Assembly (NCBI RefSeq): GCF_031583145.1
Contig: NZ_CP134050.1
Coordinates: forward strand, 1,388,501 to 1,452,500
Direction of reading: 5' to 3'
DNA length: 64,000 nt
Source: Brevibacillus brevis
Lineage (GTDB): Bacteria; Bacillota; Bacilli; Brevibacillales; Brevibacillaceae
In this document: piece by piece, positions 32,909 through 43,148 of the stretch
How the letters are laid out: the number at the start of each line of letters is the position of its first letter
How positions within the stretch are numbered: the stretch's first letter is position 1
Translations under genes and position numbers: made by a program
The notes under the pieces: generated by a model
Seen by the model: the letters and a program-made list of their open reading frames with translations, nothing else
Database searches by the model: none
Told to the model about the DNA's origin: nothing

Positions 32909-33862
32909 ATGGACGCAGTACTGTTTGTGGGACACGGCAGCAAGGATCCGGAGGGCAACGAGGAGATCAGGCAGTTCGTGGCTTCGCTTGCGCCTGAGCT
33001 GGATGTACCCATCATCGAGACGTGCTTTCTGGAGTTCGAGCGGCCCGACATGCTGCAAGGGCTGAACACGTGCGTGAAACGAGGAGCGACCCGCGTCGCG
33101 GTCATCCCGATCATCCTGTTCTCGGCAGGGCACGCCAAAATCCACATTCCGGCGGCGATTGACGAAGCGAAGGAGCTGCATCCGCACGTCCAGTTCATTT
33201 ACGGACGCCCGATCGGCATTCACGACGAGGTCATCAATATCCTGACGACCCGGATGAGCGAAGCGGGCTTTGTCTCCGGAGAGGAGCACGACGACCTGGC
33301 TGTGCTCGTGATCGGGCGAGGCAGCAGCGATGCGGACGCCAACAGCGATATTTACAAGATGTCCCGCCTGTTCTGGGAGCGCTACAAGGCGAAGTGGGTG
33401 GAAACGGCATTCATGGGCGTCACCTATCCGCTGTACGAGGAAGGAATCGAGCGCTGCCTGAAGCTGGGCGCCCGCCATGTGGTGGTCTTGCCGTACTTCC
33501 TGTTCACCGGCGTGCTGATCAAGCGGATGAGCGACCAGCTGGAGCAGTTCCGTGCGAAATATCCCGAGGCGCAGTTCACGATGGCAGAGTACTTCGGATT
33601 CCACCCGCTGCTGAAGGAAGTGCTGAAGGACCGCGTGGAAGAAGCCCTGCACGGCGAGGTCAAGCTGAATTGCGATACCTGTCAGTACCGTCTGGCCGCG
33701 ATGGAGCACATCGATCATCACCATCACCATCACGACGACGAGCACGGCCATGGGCATCACCACCATCATCACCATGGGCACCACCATCACGACCATGATC
33801 ACGACCATGACCACGATCACGATCACCATCATGACCACAAGCACGATCACGTGACCAAGTAG
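32909..33862 (+). CDS. cbiX: Sirohydrochlorin cobaltochelatase, long form with His-rich tail
   Basis: A 317-residue protein made of two related chelatase halves. The N-terminal half has the catalytic histidines His9 (FVGHGSKD) and His75 (FSAGHAKIH); in the second half the corresponding motif is GRGSSD. A Cys255-x2-Cys258 pair follows, then an extreme tail (about 268-314) built almost only of His with Asp, Gly and a few Lys/Val. CbiX inserts cobalt into sirohydrochlorin, the committed step of the early-cobalt pathway. The His tail probably binds or stores cobalt, and the CxxC may bind a cluster as in the B. megaterium enzyme. Confidence 0.95.
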   Translation: MDAVLFVGHGSKDPEGNEEIRQFVASLAPELDVPIIETCFLEFERPDMLQGLNTCVKRGATRVAVIPIILFSAGHAKIHIPAAIDEAKELHPHVQFIYGRPIGIHDEVINILTTRMSEAGFVSGEEHDDLAVLVIGRGSSDADANSDIYKMSRLFWERYKAKWVETAFMGVTYPLYEEGIERCLKLGARHVVVLPYFLFTGVLIKRMSDQLEQFRAKYPEAQFTMAEYFGFHPLLKEVLKDRVEEALHGEVKLNCDTCQYRLAAMEHIDHHHHHHDDEHGHGHHHHHHHGHHHHDHDHDHDHDHDHHHDHKHDHVTK

Positions 33863-33874
33863 GAGGGACGCCAG

Positions 33875-34648
33875 ATGATTCTCGTATTGGCTGGAACGAG
33901 CGATGCGCGTGAGCTGGCCCTGCTGATCCAACAGGCGGGGTATGACCTGCTCACGACCGTCGTGACCGACAATGCGGCCAAAAGCATGGAGGAAGCAGGA
34001 GTCCCGGTCCAGGTAGGCCGTTTGACTGCAGCGGACATCGAGGCGCTGATCGCTGATAAGGGCGTGCGGGCAGTCGTGGACGCCAGCCATCCGTTCGCGG
34101 AGGAAGCCTCGAAAAATGCGATGGCAGGAGCGAAGGCAGCAGGCGTTCCCTACATCCGCTACGAGCGCGAAAGCCTAGCCGCACCCGGAAGCGAAAAGCT
34201 GATCGTGGTGGACGACTACGTGCAGGCAGCTGAGCTGGCGGCGGACAAACGCGGCGTGATCATGCTGACGACCGGCAGCAAGACGCTGAAGACCTTTACG
34301 GATCGCTTGCTGGGCCTGCCCGATACCACGTTGGTAGCGAGAATGCTCCCCCGCATCGACAACATGCAGAAATGCGAAGAGCTCGGTCTCGAGCAGAAAA
34401 ACATTGTAGCCATGCAAGGACCGTTTTCCAAAGAGCTGAACAAGGCCCTGTACGCCCATTACGGCGTGACGCTGATGATCACCAAGGAGAGCGGCAAGGT
34501 GGGCGCTTTCGACGAAAAAGTGGAGGCGGCCCTGGAAATGGGGATCGAGACGATCGTCATCGGCCGTCCGCAGATCGATTACGGCACCAAGTTTTCCGAT
34601 TACGGCCAGGTGCTAAGCCAACTGAACCAAGTGACGGGAGGAAACTGA
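33875..34648 (+). CDS. cbiJ: Cobalt-precorrin-6A reductase
   Basis: A 257-residue NAD(P)H-dependent reductase that reduces the corrin ring of cobalt-precorrin-6A. The N-terminus ILVLAGTSDARELALLIQQ holds the nucleotide-binding GTSDARE motif of CbiJ/CobK; VVDASHPFAEEASKNA is the second family signature. The ATG follows AGGAGGGA. Confidence 0.93.
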   Translation: MILVLAGTSDARELALLIQQAGYDLLTTVVTDNAAKSMEEAGVPVQVGRLTAADIEALIADKGVRAVVDASHPFAEEASKNAMAGAKAAGVPYIRYERESLAAPGSEKLIVVDDYVQAAELAADKRGVIMLTTGSKTLKTFTDRLLGLPDTTLVARMLPRIDNMQKCEELGLEQKNIVAMQGPFSKELNKALYAHYGVTLMITKESGKVGAFDEKVEAALEMGIETIVIGRPQIDYGTKFSDYGQVLSQLNQVTGGN

Positions 34649-34650
34649 CC

Positions 34651-35301
34651 ATGGATTTTCGTACCGAATTCAAGCCAATGACGGTGCAGCCCCAAGAAAT
34701 CGAGGACCTGAGCTTTCAAATCATCGCCGATGAGCTCGGGGAGCACCCTTTCACCGATGAGCAATTCCCTGTCGTACAGCGTGTCATCCACGCTTCCGCA
34801 GACTTCGATCTCGGCCGGAGCCTGGTGTTCCACAAGGACGCCGTCCAGGCGGGCATCGCAGCCATCCGCAGCGGGAAAAAGGTCGTGGCGGACGTGCAGA
34901 TGGTGCAGGTCGGCATCAGCAAAAACCGCATCGAGAAGTTCGGCGGCGAGGTGAAAGTGTACATCTCCGACCGCGATGTCATGGAAGAGGCGAAGCGCCT
35001 CAACACGACCCGCGCGATCATCTCCATGCGCAAGGCAGTCAAGGAAGCGGACGGCGGCATCTACTGCATCGGCAACGCCCCTACCGCCCTGCTCGAGCTG
35101 ATCCGTCTGGTGAAGGAAGGAGAGGCAAGGCCGGGTCTTGTGATTGGGATGCCGGTCGGCTTCGTGTCTGCGGCAGAGTCCAAGGAAGAGCTGGCCAAAC
35201 TGGACATTCCGTTCATTACCAACATCGGACGCAAGGGCGGCAGTACGGTAACGGTAGCGGCCCTCAACGCCATTTCCATCATGGCGGAACGGTTGGGATA
35301 A
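34651..35301 (+). CDS. cbiC: Cobalt-precorrin-8 methylmutase
   Basis: A 216-residue enzyme that shifts a methyl group from C11 to C12, forming cobyrinic acid. The catalytic histidine lies in QRVIHASADFD (His about 49), and IGNAPTAL, with GMPVGFVSAAESKE, completes the active-site signature. It starts two bases after cbiJ ends. Confidence 0.95.
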   Translation: MDFRTEFKPMTVQPQEIEDLSFQIIADELGEHPFTDEQFPVVQRVIHASADFDLGRSLVFHKDAVQAGIAAIRSGKKVVADVQMVQVGISKNRIEKFGGEVKVYISDRDVMEEAKRLNTTRAIISMRKAVKEADGGIYCIGNAPTALLELIRLVKEGEARPGLVIGMPVGFVSAAESKEELAKLDIPFITNIGRKGGSTVTVAALNAISIMAERLG

Positions 35302-35305
35302 ACCG

Positions 35306-36436
35306 ATGGCGGTCAAAGCAGACGAAAAAGAGGCGAAACCTCTCCGCCATGGTTATACGACCGGGTCATGCGCAACGGCGACGACGAAGGCTGCTTTGCT
35401 CGCGCTGATCACCCAGGAGCCGCAACGAGAAGTGACGATTCGCCTGCCGATTGGCGAACAGGTGACGTTTCAGCTGGAGAGCTGCGATTTCGATGAGAAG
35501 CAGGCGACTACCGCGACGATCAAGGACGGCGGGGACGATCCGGATGCGACGCACGGCGCTTTGATTATCAGCACCGTGGAATGGCGGGAAGAGCCTGGCA
35601 TCGTGCTGGACGGAGGGATCGGCGTAGGGCGGGTGACCAAACCGGGCCTGCCTGTCCCCATCGGCGAGGCAGCCATCAATCCCGTCCCGCGCAAGATGAT
35701 TCGGGAAGCCGCCCAGGAGGTCCTGGACCAGTTCGAGATCGAGCGGGGGATCAAAATCGTGATTTCCGTGCCGGCCGGCGAAGAAATCGCCAAAAAGACG
35801 TTGAACGGAAGGCTCGGCATCCTCGGGGGCATCTCCATCCTCGGGACGCGCGGCATCGTGGTGCCGTTTTCCACAGCCGCCTACAAGGCGAGCGTGGCGC
35901 AAGCCGTCAACGTAGCCAAAGAGGCGGGATGCGAGCACATCGTCCTGTCTACCGGCGGCAAGAGCGAATCGTTCGGTATCGAGATGTACCCGCAGCTTTC
36001 GGAGGAAGCCTTCGTCGAGATGGGCGATTTCGTCGGCTTTTCCTTGCAGCAGTGCAAGCGCAAGCAGATGAAGAAGGTGACGCTCGTCGGGATGATGGGC
36101 AAGTTCTCCAAGGTCGCACAGGGCGTCATGATGGTGCACTCCAAAAGCGCTCCCGTGGACTTCGGTTTTCTCGCGGGACTGGCTGCGGATGCCGGGGCTG
36201 TGGACGAGCTGATCGTGCAGATCCGCGAAGCGAATACGGCTGCGCAAGTGGGAGACCTGATGGCGGATACCCCGGCATTTTTTGAAAAGCTGTGCGAGAG
36301 CTGCTGCCGCGCCGCTTTGAAGGAGGTCGGCGGCGGCATGGAGATCGAGACCATGATCATTACGATGAAAGGGTCCCTGTTGGGAAGGGTGACGATCGAT
36401 GACACACACGATGAAAGTGATCGGAATCGGGGATGA
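35306..36436 (+). CDS. cbiD: Cobalt-precorrin-5B C1-methyltransferase
   Basis: A 376-residue enzyme methylating C1 of the corrin ring. The N-terminal [17 protein letters not shown] is the CbiD hallmark; INPVPRKMI and STGGKSE are further conserved segments. The ribosome site is weak, so translation is probably coupled to cbiC four bases upstream. The last 38 bases overlap the next gene. Confidence 0.95.
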   Translation: MAVKADEKEAKPLRHGYTTGSCATATTKAALLALITQEPQREVTIRLPIGEQVTFQLESCDFDEKQATTATIKDGGDDPDATHGALIISTVEWREEPGIVLDGGIGVGRVTKPGLPVPIGEAAINPVPRKMIREAAQEVLDQFEIERGIKIVISVPAGEEIAKKTLNGRLGILGGISILGTRGIVVPFSTAAYKASVAQAVNVAKEAGCEHIVLSTGGKSESFGIEMYPQLSEEAFVEMGDFVGFSLQQCKRKQMKKVTLVGMMGKFSKVAQGVMMVHSKSAPVDFGFLAGLAADAGAVDELIVQIREANTAAQVGDLMADTPAFFEKLCESCCRAALKEVGGGMEIETMIITMKGSLLGRVTIDDTHDESDRNRG

Positions 36437-37631
36437 CGGACAGCAAAGCCTGCTGCCGTTGTACCGTTCCTGGATAGAGGAAAGCGAGCTGCTTGTGGGA
36501 GGAGAGAGACATCTTTCCTTTTTCCCCGAGTACCGGGGCGAAAAGCGGGTGCTCAAAGGCGGGCTGACCGCGATGGTGGAAGAGCTGCGCTCAGAGACGA
36601 GAAACACCGTCATCCTCGCGTCCGGCGATCCCCTCTTTTACGGGATCGGCGGGCTGCTCGCCAAAAAGCTGAACGTGGAGATTTACCCGCATCTGAGCTC
36701 CATCCAGCTCGCCTTTGCCAAAATGGGCGAGGCGTGGCAGGATGCGGCGCTTTTCAGCGTGCACGGACGCAGCATCAAAGGGCTTGCCCAGCGCATCGAC
36801 GGCAAGGAAAAGGTAGCGCTGCTGACGGATGCGCAGAATAGCCCGGCAGCGATTGCGGCTTACCTGCTTTCGTTCGGCATGACGGAGTACGACGGATTCG
36901 TGGCGGAAAACCTCGGGAGCGAAGAGGAACGCACGGGCTGGTACTCGCTGGAACAGATGGCGGACGGAGTCTTTTCCGACCTGAACGTCGTCATCTTGAA
37001 AAAACGCCGCGAAAGCCCTGTCTGGCCGTTTGGCATCCCGGACGAGGAGTTTTCCCAGCGCAAGCCGGACAAAGGACTTATCACGAAAAAGGAAGTGCGC
37101 ATCCTGAGCCTTGCCCAGCTGCAGCTGCACGCGAAAAGCGTCGTGTGGGACATCGGCACCTGCACGGGCTCGGTGGCAATCGAGGCGGCCCGCATCGCCC
37201 GGGAAGGCGAAGTGTACGGCGTCGAGAAAAACGCGGACGACCTGGAAAACTGCCGCCAGAATATGGCCAAGTTTCGCACGGATCTGACGGTCGTCCATGC
37301 GCGCGCCCCGCAAGGCCTGGACCAGTTTCCCGACCCGGATGCGGTTTTCATCGGGGGCAGCGGAGGAGAGCTTCGCGAGCTGCTGAACATCTGCTGCACG
37401 CGTCTGCGCAAAGGCGGCCGGATCGTGGTCAATGCCGCTACGATCGAGACGCTGTACGAGGCGACCCAGGCTTTTGCCGCGGAAGGCTTCGAGACGTCTG
37501 TTACACTGGCGCAGCTCTCGCGCAGCAAGCCGATTTTGTCGCTGACCCGCTTTGAAGCGCTGAATCCGATCTACATCATCACAGCATGGGCCAAACCGGC
37601 CGAAGAAGAAGAAGGAGGAGTCAGCAAGTGA
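36399..37631 (+). CDS. cbiET: Cobalt-precorrin-7 C5- and C15-methyltransferase/decarboxylase fusion
   Basis: A 410-residue fusion. Residues 1-205 are CbiE (tetrapyrrole methylase with [12 protein letters not shown] and [15 protein letters not shown]), methylating C5. Residues 220-400 are CbiT (Rossmann methyltransferase with [15 protein letters not shown] and [10 protein letters not shown]), methylating C15 and decarboxylating the side chain. The fused form equals CobL of the aerobic pathway. The start lies inside the end of cbiD with AAGGGTGA upstream. Confidence 0.94.
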   Translation: MTHTMKVIGIGDDGQQSLLPLYRSWIEESELLVGGERHLSFFPEYRGEKRVLKGGLTAMVEELRSETRNTVILASGDPLFYGIGGLLAKKLNVEIYPHLSSIQLAFAKMGEAWQDAALFSVHGRSIKGLAQRIDGKEKVALLTDAQNSPAAIAAYLLSFGMTEYDGFVAENLGSEEERTGWYSLEQMADGVFSDLNVVILKKRRESPVWPFGIPDEEFSQRKPDKGLITKKEVRILSLAQLQLHAKSVVWDIGTCTGSVAIEAARIAREGEVYGVEKNADDLENCRQNMAKFRTDLTVVHARAPQGLDQFPDPDAVFIGGSGGELRELLNICCTRLRKGGRIVVNAATIETLYEATQAFAAEGFETSVTLAQLSRSKPILSLTRFEALNPIYIITAWAKPAEEEEGGVSK

Positions 37632-38344
37632 GCAAGATCGGAACCTTGTACGGACTGGGAGTAGGCCCTGGCGATCCCGAGTTGATTACGGTCAAGGCGT
37701 TTCGCCTGCTGCAGCAATCGCCCGTCATCGCCTACCCCAAAAAGCGGATGGGCAGCAAAAGCTACGCCCACCAGATCGCGGAGCTGTACGTGAAGCAGGC
37801 AGCCGATAAAGAGATGCTCGGACTGGTGTTTCCCATGACGCGGGACCCGGAAATTTTGGAGCGCGAATGGAACAACACGGTGGAGCAGGTCTGGGAGCGT
37901 CTGTCCGAAGGCAAGGACGTGGCGTTCGTGACCGAGGGCGACCCGATGTTTTACAGCACCTTCATCCACATGATGCGCGTGATGCAGGAAGAGCACCCGG
38001 AAGTGCCGATCGTCACCGTCCCTGGGGTGTCGTCGTTTCTCGGGGCGGCCTCCCGCTTCAATCTGCCGCTTGCGGACGGCGATGAGAGAATCGGGATCAT
38101 TCCCGCGACCGAGGACAGAGAAGCGATGCGCCGGGAGATCGAGGCTCACGACTGCGTCGTTTTCCTGAAGGTGGCGAAAGTGTTGCCGATGATCATCGGC
38201 CTTCTGAAAGAAATGAACCTGGCGGACAAGGCGGCGGTCGCCACGAAAGTGACCTCGTCCGAGGAAATGGTCTGGACGGATGTCCGGGAGCTGGAGCGCG
38301 CGGAGCTCAGCTATCTTACCCTGATGGTGGTGAAAAAATCATGA
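37628..38344 (+). CDS. cbiL: Cobalt-precorrin-2 C20-methyltransferase
   Basis: A 238-residue tetrapyrrole methylase: [17 protein letters not shown] at the N-terminus, then [12 protein letters not shown] and [11 protein letters not shown] for S-adenosylmethionine binding. It methylates C20, the first methylation after cobalt insertion. The GTG start overlaps the previous stop (GTGA) and sits 8 bases after AAGGAGGAG. Confidence 0.94.
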   Translation: MSKIGTLYGLGVGPGDPELITVKAFRLLQQSPVIAYPKKRMGSKSYAHQIAELYVKQAADKEMLGLVFPMTRDPEILEREWNNTVEQVWERLSEGKDVAFVTEGDPMFYSTFIHMMRVMQEEHPEVPIVTVPGVSSFLGAASRFNLPLADGDERIGIIPATEDREAMRREIEAHDCVVFLKVAKVLPMIIGLLKEMNLADKAAVATKVTSSEEMVWTDVRELERAELSYLTLMVVKKS

Positions 38345-39120
38345 AGCTGTACATCGTAGGCGCTGGCCCGGGCGATCCCGATCTGATTACGGTAAAAGGC
38401 TTGAAGCTGCTGCAGAAGGCGGATGTGATTTTATATACGGACTCTCTGGTCAATGAAGAGCTGGTGGCTCTCGGCAATCCGGATGCGGAGGTGCTGCACA
38501 GCTCCGGCATGGCACTGGAAGAAATGGTCGAGCTGATGGTAGACCGCGTCCGTCAAGGCAAGCTCGTCGTGCGCCTGCAGACGGGCGATCCGTCCGTCTA
38601 CGGAGCGATCATGGAGCAAATCGCGCTGCTGAAGGAAGCGGACGTCGAAGTGGAGATCGTCCCTGGCGTGAGCTCGGTCTTCGCGGCGGCAGCGGCGGTG
38701 GGAGCCGAGCTGACGATTCCCGAGCTGACGCAGACCTTGATCTTGACCCGTGCGGAGGGACGGACTCCGGTGCCGGAGCGCGAAAAGCTGCGCGCGCTGG
38801 CCGAGCATCATTGCACGTTGGCCCTCTATTTGAGCGCGACCTTGACCAAAAAGGTCGTGCGCGAGCTGGTAGAGGCGGGCTGGAGCGAGGATACGCCTGT
38901 CGCCGTGGTGCAGCGCGCAAGCTGGCCGGATCAGTTCATCCTGCGCACCACGCTGAAAAACCTCGACGAGGACATGGGCAAAAACGGGATCCGCAAGCAT
39001 GCGATGATTTTGGCCGGCTGGGCGCTCGACCCGCACATCCACGAGAAAAACGAGCAATACCGCTCGAAGCTGTATGACAAAACCTTCACGCACGGGTACA
39101 GAAAAGGTGTGAAAGAGTAA
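38341..39120 (+). CDS. cbiF: Cobalt-precorrin-4 C11-methyltransferase
   Basis: A 259-residue tetrapyrrole methylase: VGAGPGDPDLITVKGL, LQTGDPSVYGAI and VPGVSSVFAAAAA. The ADVILYTDSLVN and LSATLTKKVVRELVEAGW segments assign it to CbiF/CobM. ATGA overlap with cbiL, and its own stop overlaps the next start by one base. Confidence 0.95.
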   Translation: MKLYIVGAGPGDPDLITVKGLKLLQKADVILYTDSLVNEELVALGNPDAEVLHSSGMALEEMVELMVDRVRQGKLVVRLQTGDPSVYGAIMEQIALLKEADVEVEIVPGVSSVFAAAAAVGAELTIPELTQTLILTRAEGRTPVPEREKLRALAEHHCTLALYLSATLTKKVVRELVEAGWSEDTPVAVVQRASWPDQFILRTTLKNLDEDMGKNGIRKHAMILAGWALDPHIHEKNEQYRSKLYDKTFTHGYRKGVKE

Positions 39121-40262
39121 TGGTCATCGAACTCATCGAGGGAGAAATCCCGGCAATCCGCCAGCGCGGGGAGTACGCCATCGTCGCCATCACCAAGCAC
39201 GGTGTAGAGATGGCTCGCGATCTCGCCCAGAAGTTTCCGGGGACAGACCTGTACTACATGAGCAAGTTTGCCCGCGGGGATGAGGAAGCGCGCGGCATTC
39301 AGCTGTTCGAAAACAGCGTGCGCATGCTGTTTCCCGCCCTTTGGCCCGCCTACAAAGGCCTCATCATCATCATTTCGCTGGGGGCGGTCGTACGGATGAT
39401 CGCGCCGCTACTTGAGGACAAAAAGAAAGATCCGGGCGTCGTCGTCATCGATGACCGGGGAGAAAACGTGATCAGCGTCCTGTCCGGCCATCTCGGCGGG
39501 GCAAACGAGCTGGCGCGCGAGGTCGCCGCTGTCATGGGCGCTCGTCCGATCATCACCACGGCCTCCGACGTGCAGAAGACGATCCCGGTCGACCTGTTCG
39601 GCCGCCGCTTCGGCTGGGAGTGGGAGTCGGCAGAAAAGCTGACGCCGGTCAGCGCTTCGGTCGTCAACGAGGAGAGGGTCGCAGTCGTCAACGAATCCGG
39701 CGAACGGGACTGGTGGATGCACGATACCCCGATGCCGCCGTCAATTCAGGAGTACGCGACGATCGCGGAGGCGCAGGCCGCCCAGCCGCAAGCGGCGCTG
39801 GTCGTGACGCACCGCCTGCTTGCACCGGAAGAGCAATCCATTTTGGAAAACGGCGTGCTCTACCGTCCGAAGGTGATCGTGATCGGCATGGGCTGCAACC
39901 GGGGGACGTCTGCGGAGGAGATCGAAGCGGTGATCAAGGAGACCTTGGACGAGCTGCAGTTTTCCATCAAGAGCGTGAAGGCGCTCGCCACGATTGAGCT
40001 GAAAAAGGACGAAGCGGGGCTCATCGCCGTCTGCGAAAAATACGGCTGGCCGTTTGTCTGGTACTCGCCGGAGCAGCTCAACCAAGCGCCGATGGATGAC
40101 CCGTCCGACACGGTCTACAAATACACCGGAGCGTACGGTGTGAGCGAGCCGGCCGCCAAGCTGTACGCTGGCGTGGACAAACTGGTGCTGACCAAGAAAA
40201 AGTCGGGGAACACGACCATATCCGTCGGCTTGATGCCGTATCGGGAGGAGGGGCGCGCATGA
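39120..40262 (+). CDS. cbiG: Cobalt-precorrin-5A hydrolase
   Basis: A 380-residue enzyme that opens the delta-lactone and expels the C20 fragment as acetaldehyde, which is specific to the anaerobic pathway. N-terminal domain: SLGAVVRMIAPLLEDKKKDP and LSGHLGGANELAREVA. C-terminal domain: GMGCNRGTSAEEIEAVI. The start shares one base with the cbiF stop (TAATG). No other domain is fused. Confidence 0.94.
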   Translation: MVIELIEGEIPAIRQRGEYAIVAITKHGVEMARDLAQKFPGTDLYYMSKFARGDEEARGIQLFENSVRMLFPALWPAYKGLIIIISLGAVVRMIAPLLEDKKKDPGVVVIDDRGENVISVLSGHLGGANELAREVAAVMGARPIITTASDVQKTIPVDLFGRRFGWEWESAEKLTPVSASVVNEERVAVVNESGERDWWMHDTPMPPSIQEYATIAEAQAAQPQAALVVTHRLLAPEEQSILENGVLYRPKVIVIGMGCNRGTSAEEIEAVIKETLDELQFSIKSVKALATIELKKDEAGLIAVCEKYGWPFVWYSPEQLNQAPMDDPSDTVYKYTGAYGVSEPAAKLYAGVDKLVLTKKKSGNTTISVGLMPYREEGRA

Positions 40263-41635
40263 GCGGCAGCCGTCGTATCGTCATCGCCGGAACGGGCAGC
40301 GGCGCGGGAAAAACGACCGTGACCATCGGGCTGATGGCGGCGCTGAAACGAAAAGGACACGTGGTGCAAGGCTTCAAATGCGGGCCGGACTACATCGATC
40401 CTACTTACCATACGGCTGTCACGGGCCGGGCCTCGCGCAATCTGGACAGCTACATGCTCTCCCATGATGCCGTGAAGGAAATATTCGTCCGCGGAGCACA
40501 AGGGGCGGACATTTCCATCATCGAGGGCGTCATGGGGATGTACGACGGCAAGGAAGCGACCAGCGACAAGGGGAGCACGGCCGAGATCAGCATTCTGACG
40601 GCTTCCCCTGTGCTGCTGGTGGTGAACTGCCAGAGCATGGCGCGCAGCGCGGCGGCGATTGTCAAAGGCTTTCAGCTGCTCAATCCTGCTGCCCGCATCG
40701 TTGCTGTCATCGCGAACAAGGTCGGAAGCGAAGGACATTACAAAATCGTCAAGGCTGCTATCGAGCAAGAGTGCGGCATCCCTGTGGCGGGTTTTCTCAA
40801 GCGGGAGAGCGAGCTGGAGATTCCGGAGCGCCATCTCGGACTGGTGCCGTCCGTCGAGAGGGGAGAGCTGACGCCTTTGTTTGACAAGCTGGCGGAGCTG
40901 ATCGCCGAAACCGTGGATCTCGAGCAGATCTGGGAGCTTGCGCAGGCGGAGCCGTTACATGCAGAGCCAAAGCTGTTCGCGCAGACAGGAGCGCCTGAGC
41001 GCGTGACAATCGCCGTGGCGAAGGACCCGGCGTTCCACTTTTACTATCCGGAAAATCTGGAGCTGCTTCAGGCCTACGGCGCAAGGCTGCAATTCTTTTC
41101 CCCGCTCGCGGGCGAGTCGGTGCCGCCAGACGCGGACGGACTGTACATCGGGGGCGGTTTTCCCGAGGAGTTCGCCTCCGAGCTTTCGCAAAACGAGTCG
41201 GTGCTTCAGTCGTTCCGCGAGGCCATCGCCTCCGGGCTGCCGACGCTTGCGGAGTGCGGCGGGTTCATGTTTTTGACGGAGGCCATCGTCACGACGGAGG
41301 GCGACAGCTACCCGATGGTCGGGATCATCCCCGGCAAAGTGACGATGCAAAAGAAGCTGGCGGCTTTGGGCTATCGCGAGGTCCGCGGAAAAGAAGGCAA
41401 CTTCCTGCTCGGAACAGAGGAGATCGCCAAAGGCCACGAGTTTCACTACTCCACCTACCAGGCGGATGCCGAGCTCCCGTATGCCTACGAAACGAAAGGC
41501 TTGCGCGGGATGAAGCCGGAAGGGTACGCCCAAGGAAATCTGGTCGCCGGATACACGCATCTGCATTTCGGCTCGAATCCCGAGCTGGTGCTTCGCTGGA
41601 TCGAACGCTGTGCGGAGGTGAGTGCCCGTGCCTAA
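40259..41635 (+). CDS. cbiA: Cobyrinic acid a,c-diamide synthase
   Basis: A 458-residue glutamine-dependent amidotransferase. The N-terminal ATPase has P-loop GTGSGAGKTTVTIGLM; the C-terminal glutaminase has the nucleophilic Cys in LAECGGFMFLTEA (about residue 332) and a catalytic-type His in YTHLHFGS. It amidates the a and c side chains. ATGA overlap with cbiG. Confidence 0.95.
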   Translation: MSGSRRIVIAGTGSGAGKTTVTIGLMAALKRKGHVVQGFKCGPDYIDPTYHTAVTGRASRNLDSYMLSHDAVKEIFVRGAQGADISIIEGVMGMYDGKEATSDKGSTAEISILTASPVLLVVNCQSMARSAAAIVKGFQLLNPAARIVAVIANKVGSEGHYKIVKAAIEQECGIPVAGFLKRESELEIPERHLGLVPSVERGELTPLFDKLAELIAETVDLEQIWELAQAEPLHAEPKLFAQTGAPERVTIAVAKDPAFHFYYPENLELLQAYGARLQFFSPLAGESVPPDADGLYIGGGFPEEFASELSQNESVLQSFREAIASGLPTLAECGGFMFLTEAIVTTEGDSYPMVGIIPGKVTMQKKLAALGYREVRGKEGNFLLGTEEIAKGHEFHYSTYQADAELPYAYETKGLRGMKPEGYAQGNLVAGYTHLHFGSNPELVLRWIERCAEVSARA

Positions 41636-43148
41636 AGCCCTCCCGTTGATGATCCAGGGAACAAGCTCGGATGCGGGAAAAAGCGTCATTGCGACAGCGT
41701 TTTGCCGGATTTTCGCCAAGGACGGATACAAGACGGCACCGTTCAAATCGCAGAACATGGCGCTCAACTCGTACGTGACGCTGGACGGCAAGGAAATCGG
41801 GCGTGCCCAGGGCGTGCAGGCCGAAGCGGCGGGAGTAATCGCCACGACGGACATGAACCCGATCCTGATCAAACCGACGCGGGACTTGGAGTCGCAGATC
41901 GTCGTAAACGGCGAGCCTTACGGAAATATGAAGGCGATGGCATACCGGACGGAATTTTACGACGAAGGCCTCCGAATCATTGAGGAATCGTACGGGCGAC
42001 TGGCCGCCGCCTATGAGCGGATCGTGATCGAAGGGGCAGGAAGCCCGGCGGAGATCAACCTGAACGACCGCGAGCTGGTCAACATGCGGGTGGCGCGTTT
42101 GACTGGCGCCCCTGTCATATTGGTGGCGGACATCGAGAGAGGCGGCGTGTTTGCCAGTCTGGTCGGCACCTTGCAGCTCCTTGATCCAGAGGACCGGGAG
42201 CGGGTGATCGGCGTGATCATCAACCGTTTTCGCGGGGATGTGACCCTGCTGCAGCCGGGGCTGGACTGGTTCGAGGAGTACACGGGCAAGCCGGTTCTCG
42301 GAGTCGTTCCGTTCATCCCCGATCTGTGGATCGATGCGGAAGACTCGCTGATTTTGCACCGCTACCAAGCGCAGCGCGAGACGCCGCGGGACATCGACAT
42401 CGCGGTGACTCGCTACCCGCGCATTTCCAACTTCACGGACGTCGATCCTCTCTTCGTGGAGCCGGATTGCCGCGTGCGTTTCGTGACCCGGCTGGAGGAG
42501 CTGGGCGACCCGGATCTGATCGTTCTGCCGGGAAGCAAAAACACGCTGGAAGACCTGCAGTTTTTGCGGGAGACGGGTCTCGCCAGCCGTATTCGGGAGC
42601 TGCACGAGGGCGGTCGCTCTTACGTGGTCGGACTGTGCGGCGGCTACCAGATGCTGGGCGAGTCGATCTGTGATCCTGCCGGGGTGGAGTCGCCTTTGGG
42701 CGAGCTTGCGGGTCTCGGTTTGATTCCAATGGTGACGACGCTGGAGCAGCGCAAGACGACCGTGCTCTCCCGCGGCATCGCCCATTTTGCCGGAGAGCGG
42801 ATGGAGCTGGAAGGCTACGAGATCCACATGGGGCGGTCCGTCTATACGGAAAACGACGCGCCGTTCATACAGCTCGCGGATCGCACAGATGGCTACTGCT
42901 CGCAGGAGCGTCAGCTGATCGGGACGTATTTTCACGGCCTGTTCCACAACGATGCGTTCCGGACGCCGCTGCTGAACGAGATCCGCCGAAGAAAAGGATT
43001 GGAGTCACTCGAGGATCGTCCGTCCTTTGTGGCCCTCCGGGAGCAAGGCTACGATCTGCTGGCCGAGACAGTCAGACAGCATGTCAAGCTGGACCTCATT
43101 GAGGAGCAAATGAAGCTTTACCAGGAAAAAGAGGTGCGTGTAGGATGA
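41628..43148 (+). CDS. cbiP: Cobyric acid synthase
   Basis: A 506-residue glutamine-dependent enzyme that amidates side chains b, d, e and g. It has P-loop GTSSDAGKSVIATAF, the phrase PFKSQNMALNSYVT, the glutaminase nucleophile in VGLCGGYQMLGE and the His in GTYFHGLFHN. The GTG at 41628 is preferred because GGAGGTG is 7 bases upstream; the GTG at 41622 is too close. It overlaps cbiA by 8 bases. Confidence 0.95.
   Translation: MPKALPLMIQGTSSDAGKSVIATAFCRIFAKDGYKTAPFKSQNMALNSYVTLDGKEIGRAQGVQAEAAGVIATTDMNPILIKPTRDLESQIVVNGEPYGNMKAMAYRTEFYDEGLRIIEESYGRLAAAYERIVIEGAGSPAEINLNDRELVNMRVARLTGAPVILVADIERGGVFASLVGTLQLLDPEDRERVIGVIINRFRGDVTLLQPGLDWFEEYTGKPVLGVVPFIPDLWIDAEDSLILHRYQAQRETPRDIDIAVTRYPRISNFTDVDPLFVEPDCRVRFVTRLEELGDPDLIVLPGSKNTLEDLQFLRETGLASRIRELHEGGRSYVVGLCGGYQMLGESICDPAGVESPLGELAGLGLIPMVTTLEQRKTTVLSRGIAHFAGERMELEGYEIHMGRSVYTENDAPFIQLADRTDGYCSQERQLIGTYFHGLFHNDAFRTPLLNEIRRRKGLESLEDRPSFVALREQGYDLLAETVRQHVKLDLIEEQMKLYQEKEVRVG

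Noticed and set aside
33710..33850. Tandem CAY/GAY triplets suggesting a satellite or CRISPR-like array
   Set aside because: They are in frame within cbiX and encode its His-rich tail; no repeat-spacer structure.
41325..42947. Minus-strand open frame of 540 codons in the cobalamin cluster
   Set aside because: Antisense to cbiA/cbiP with intact motifs on the plus strand; high-GC DNA commonly yields such frames.
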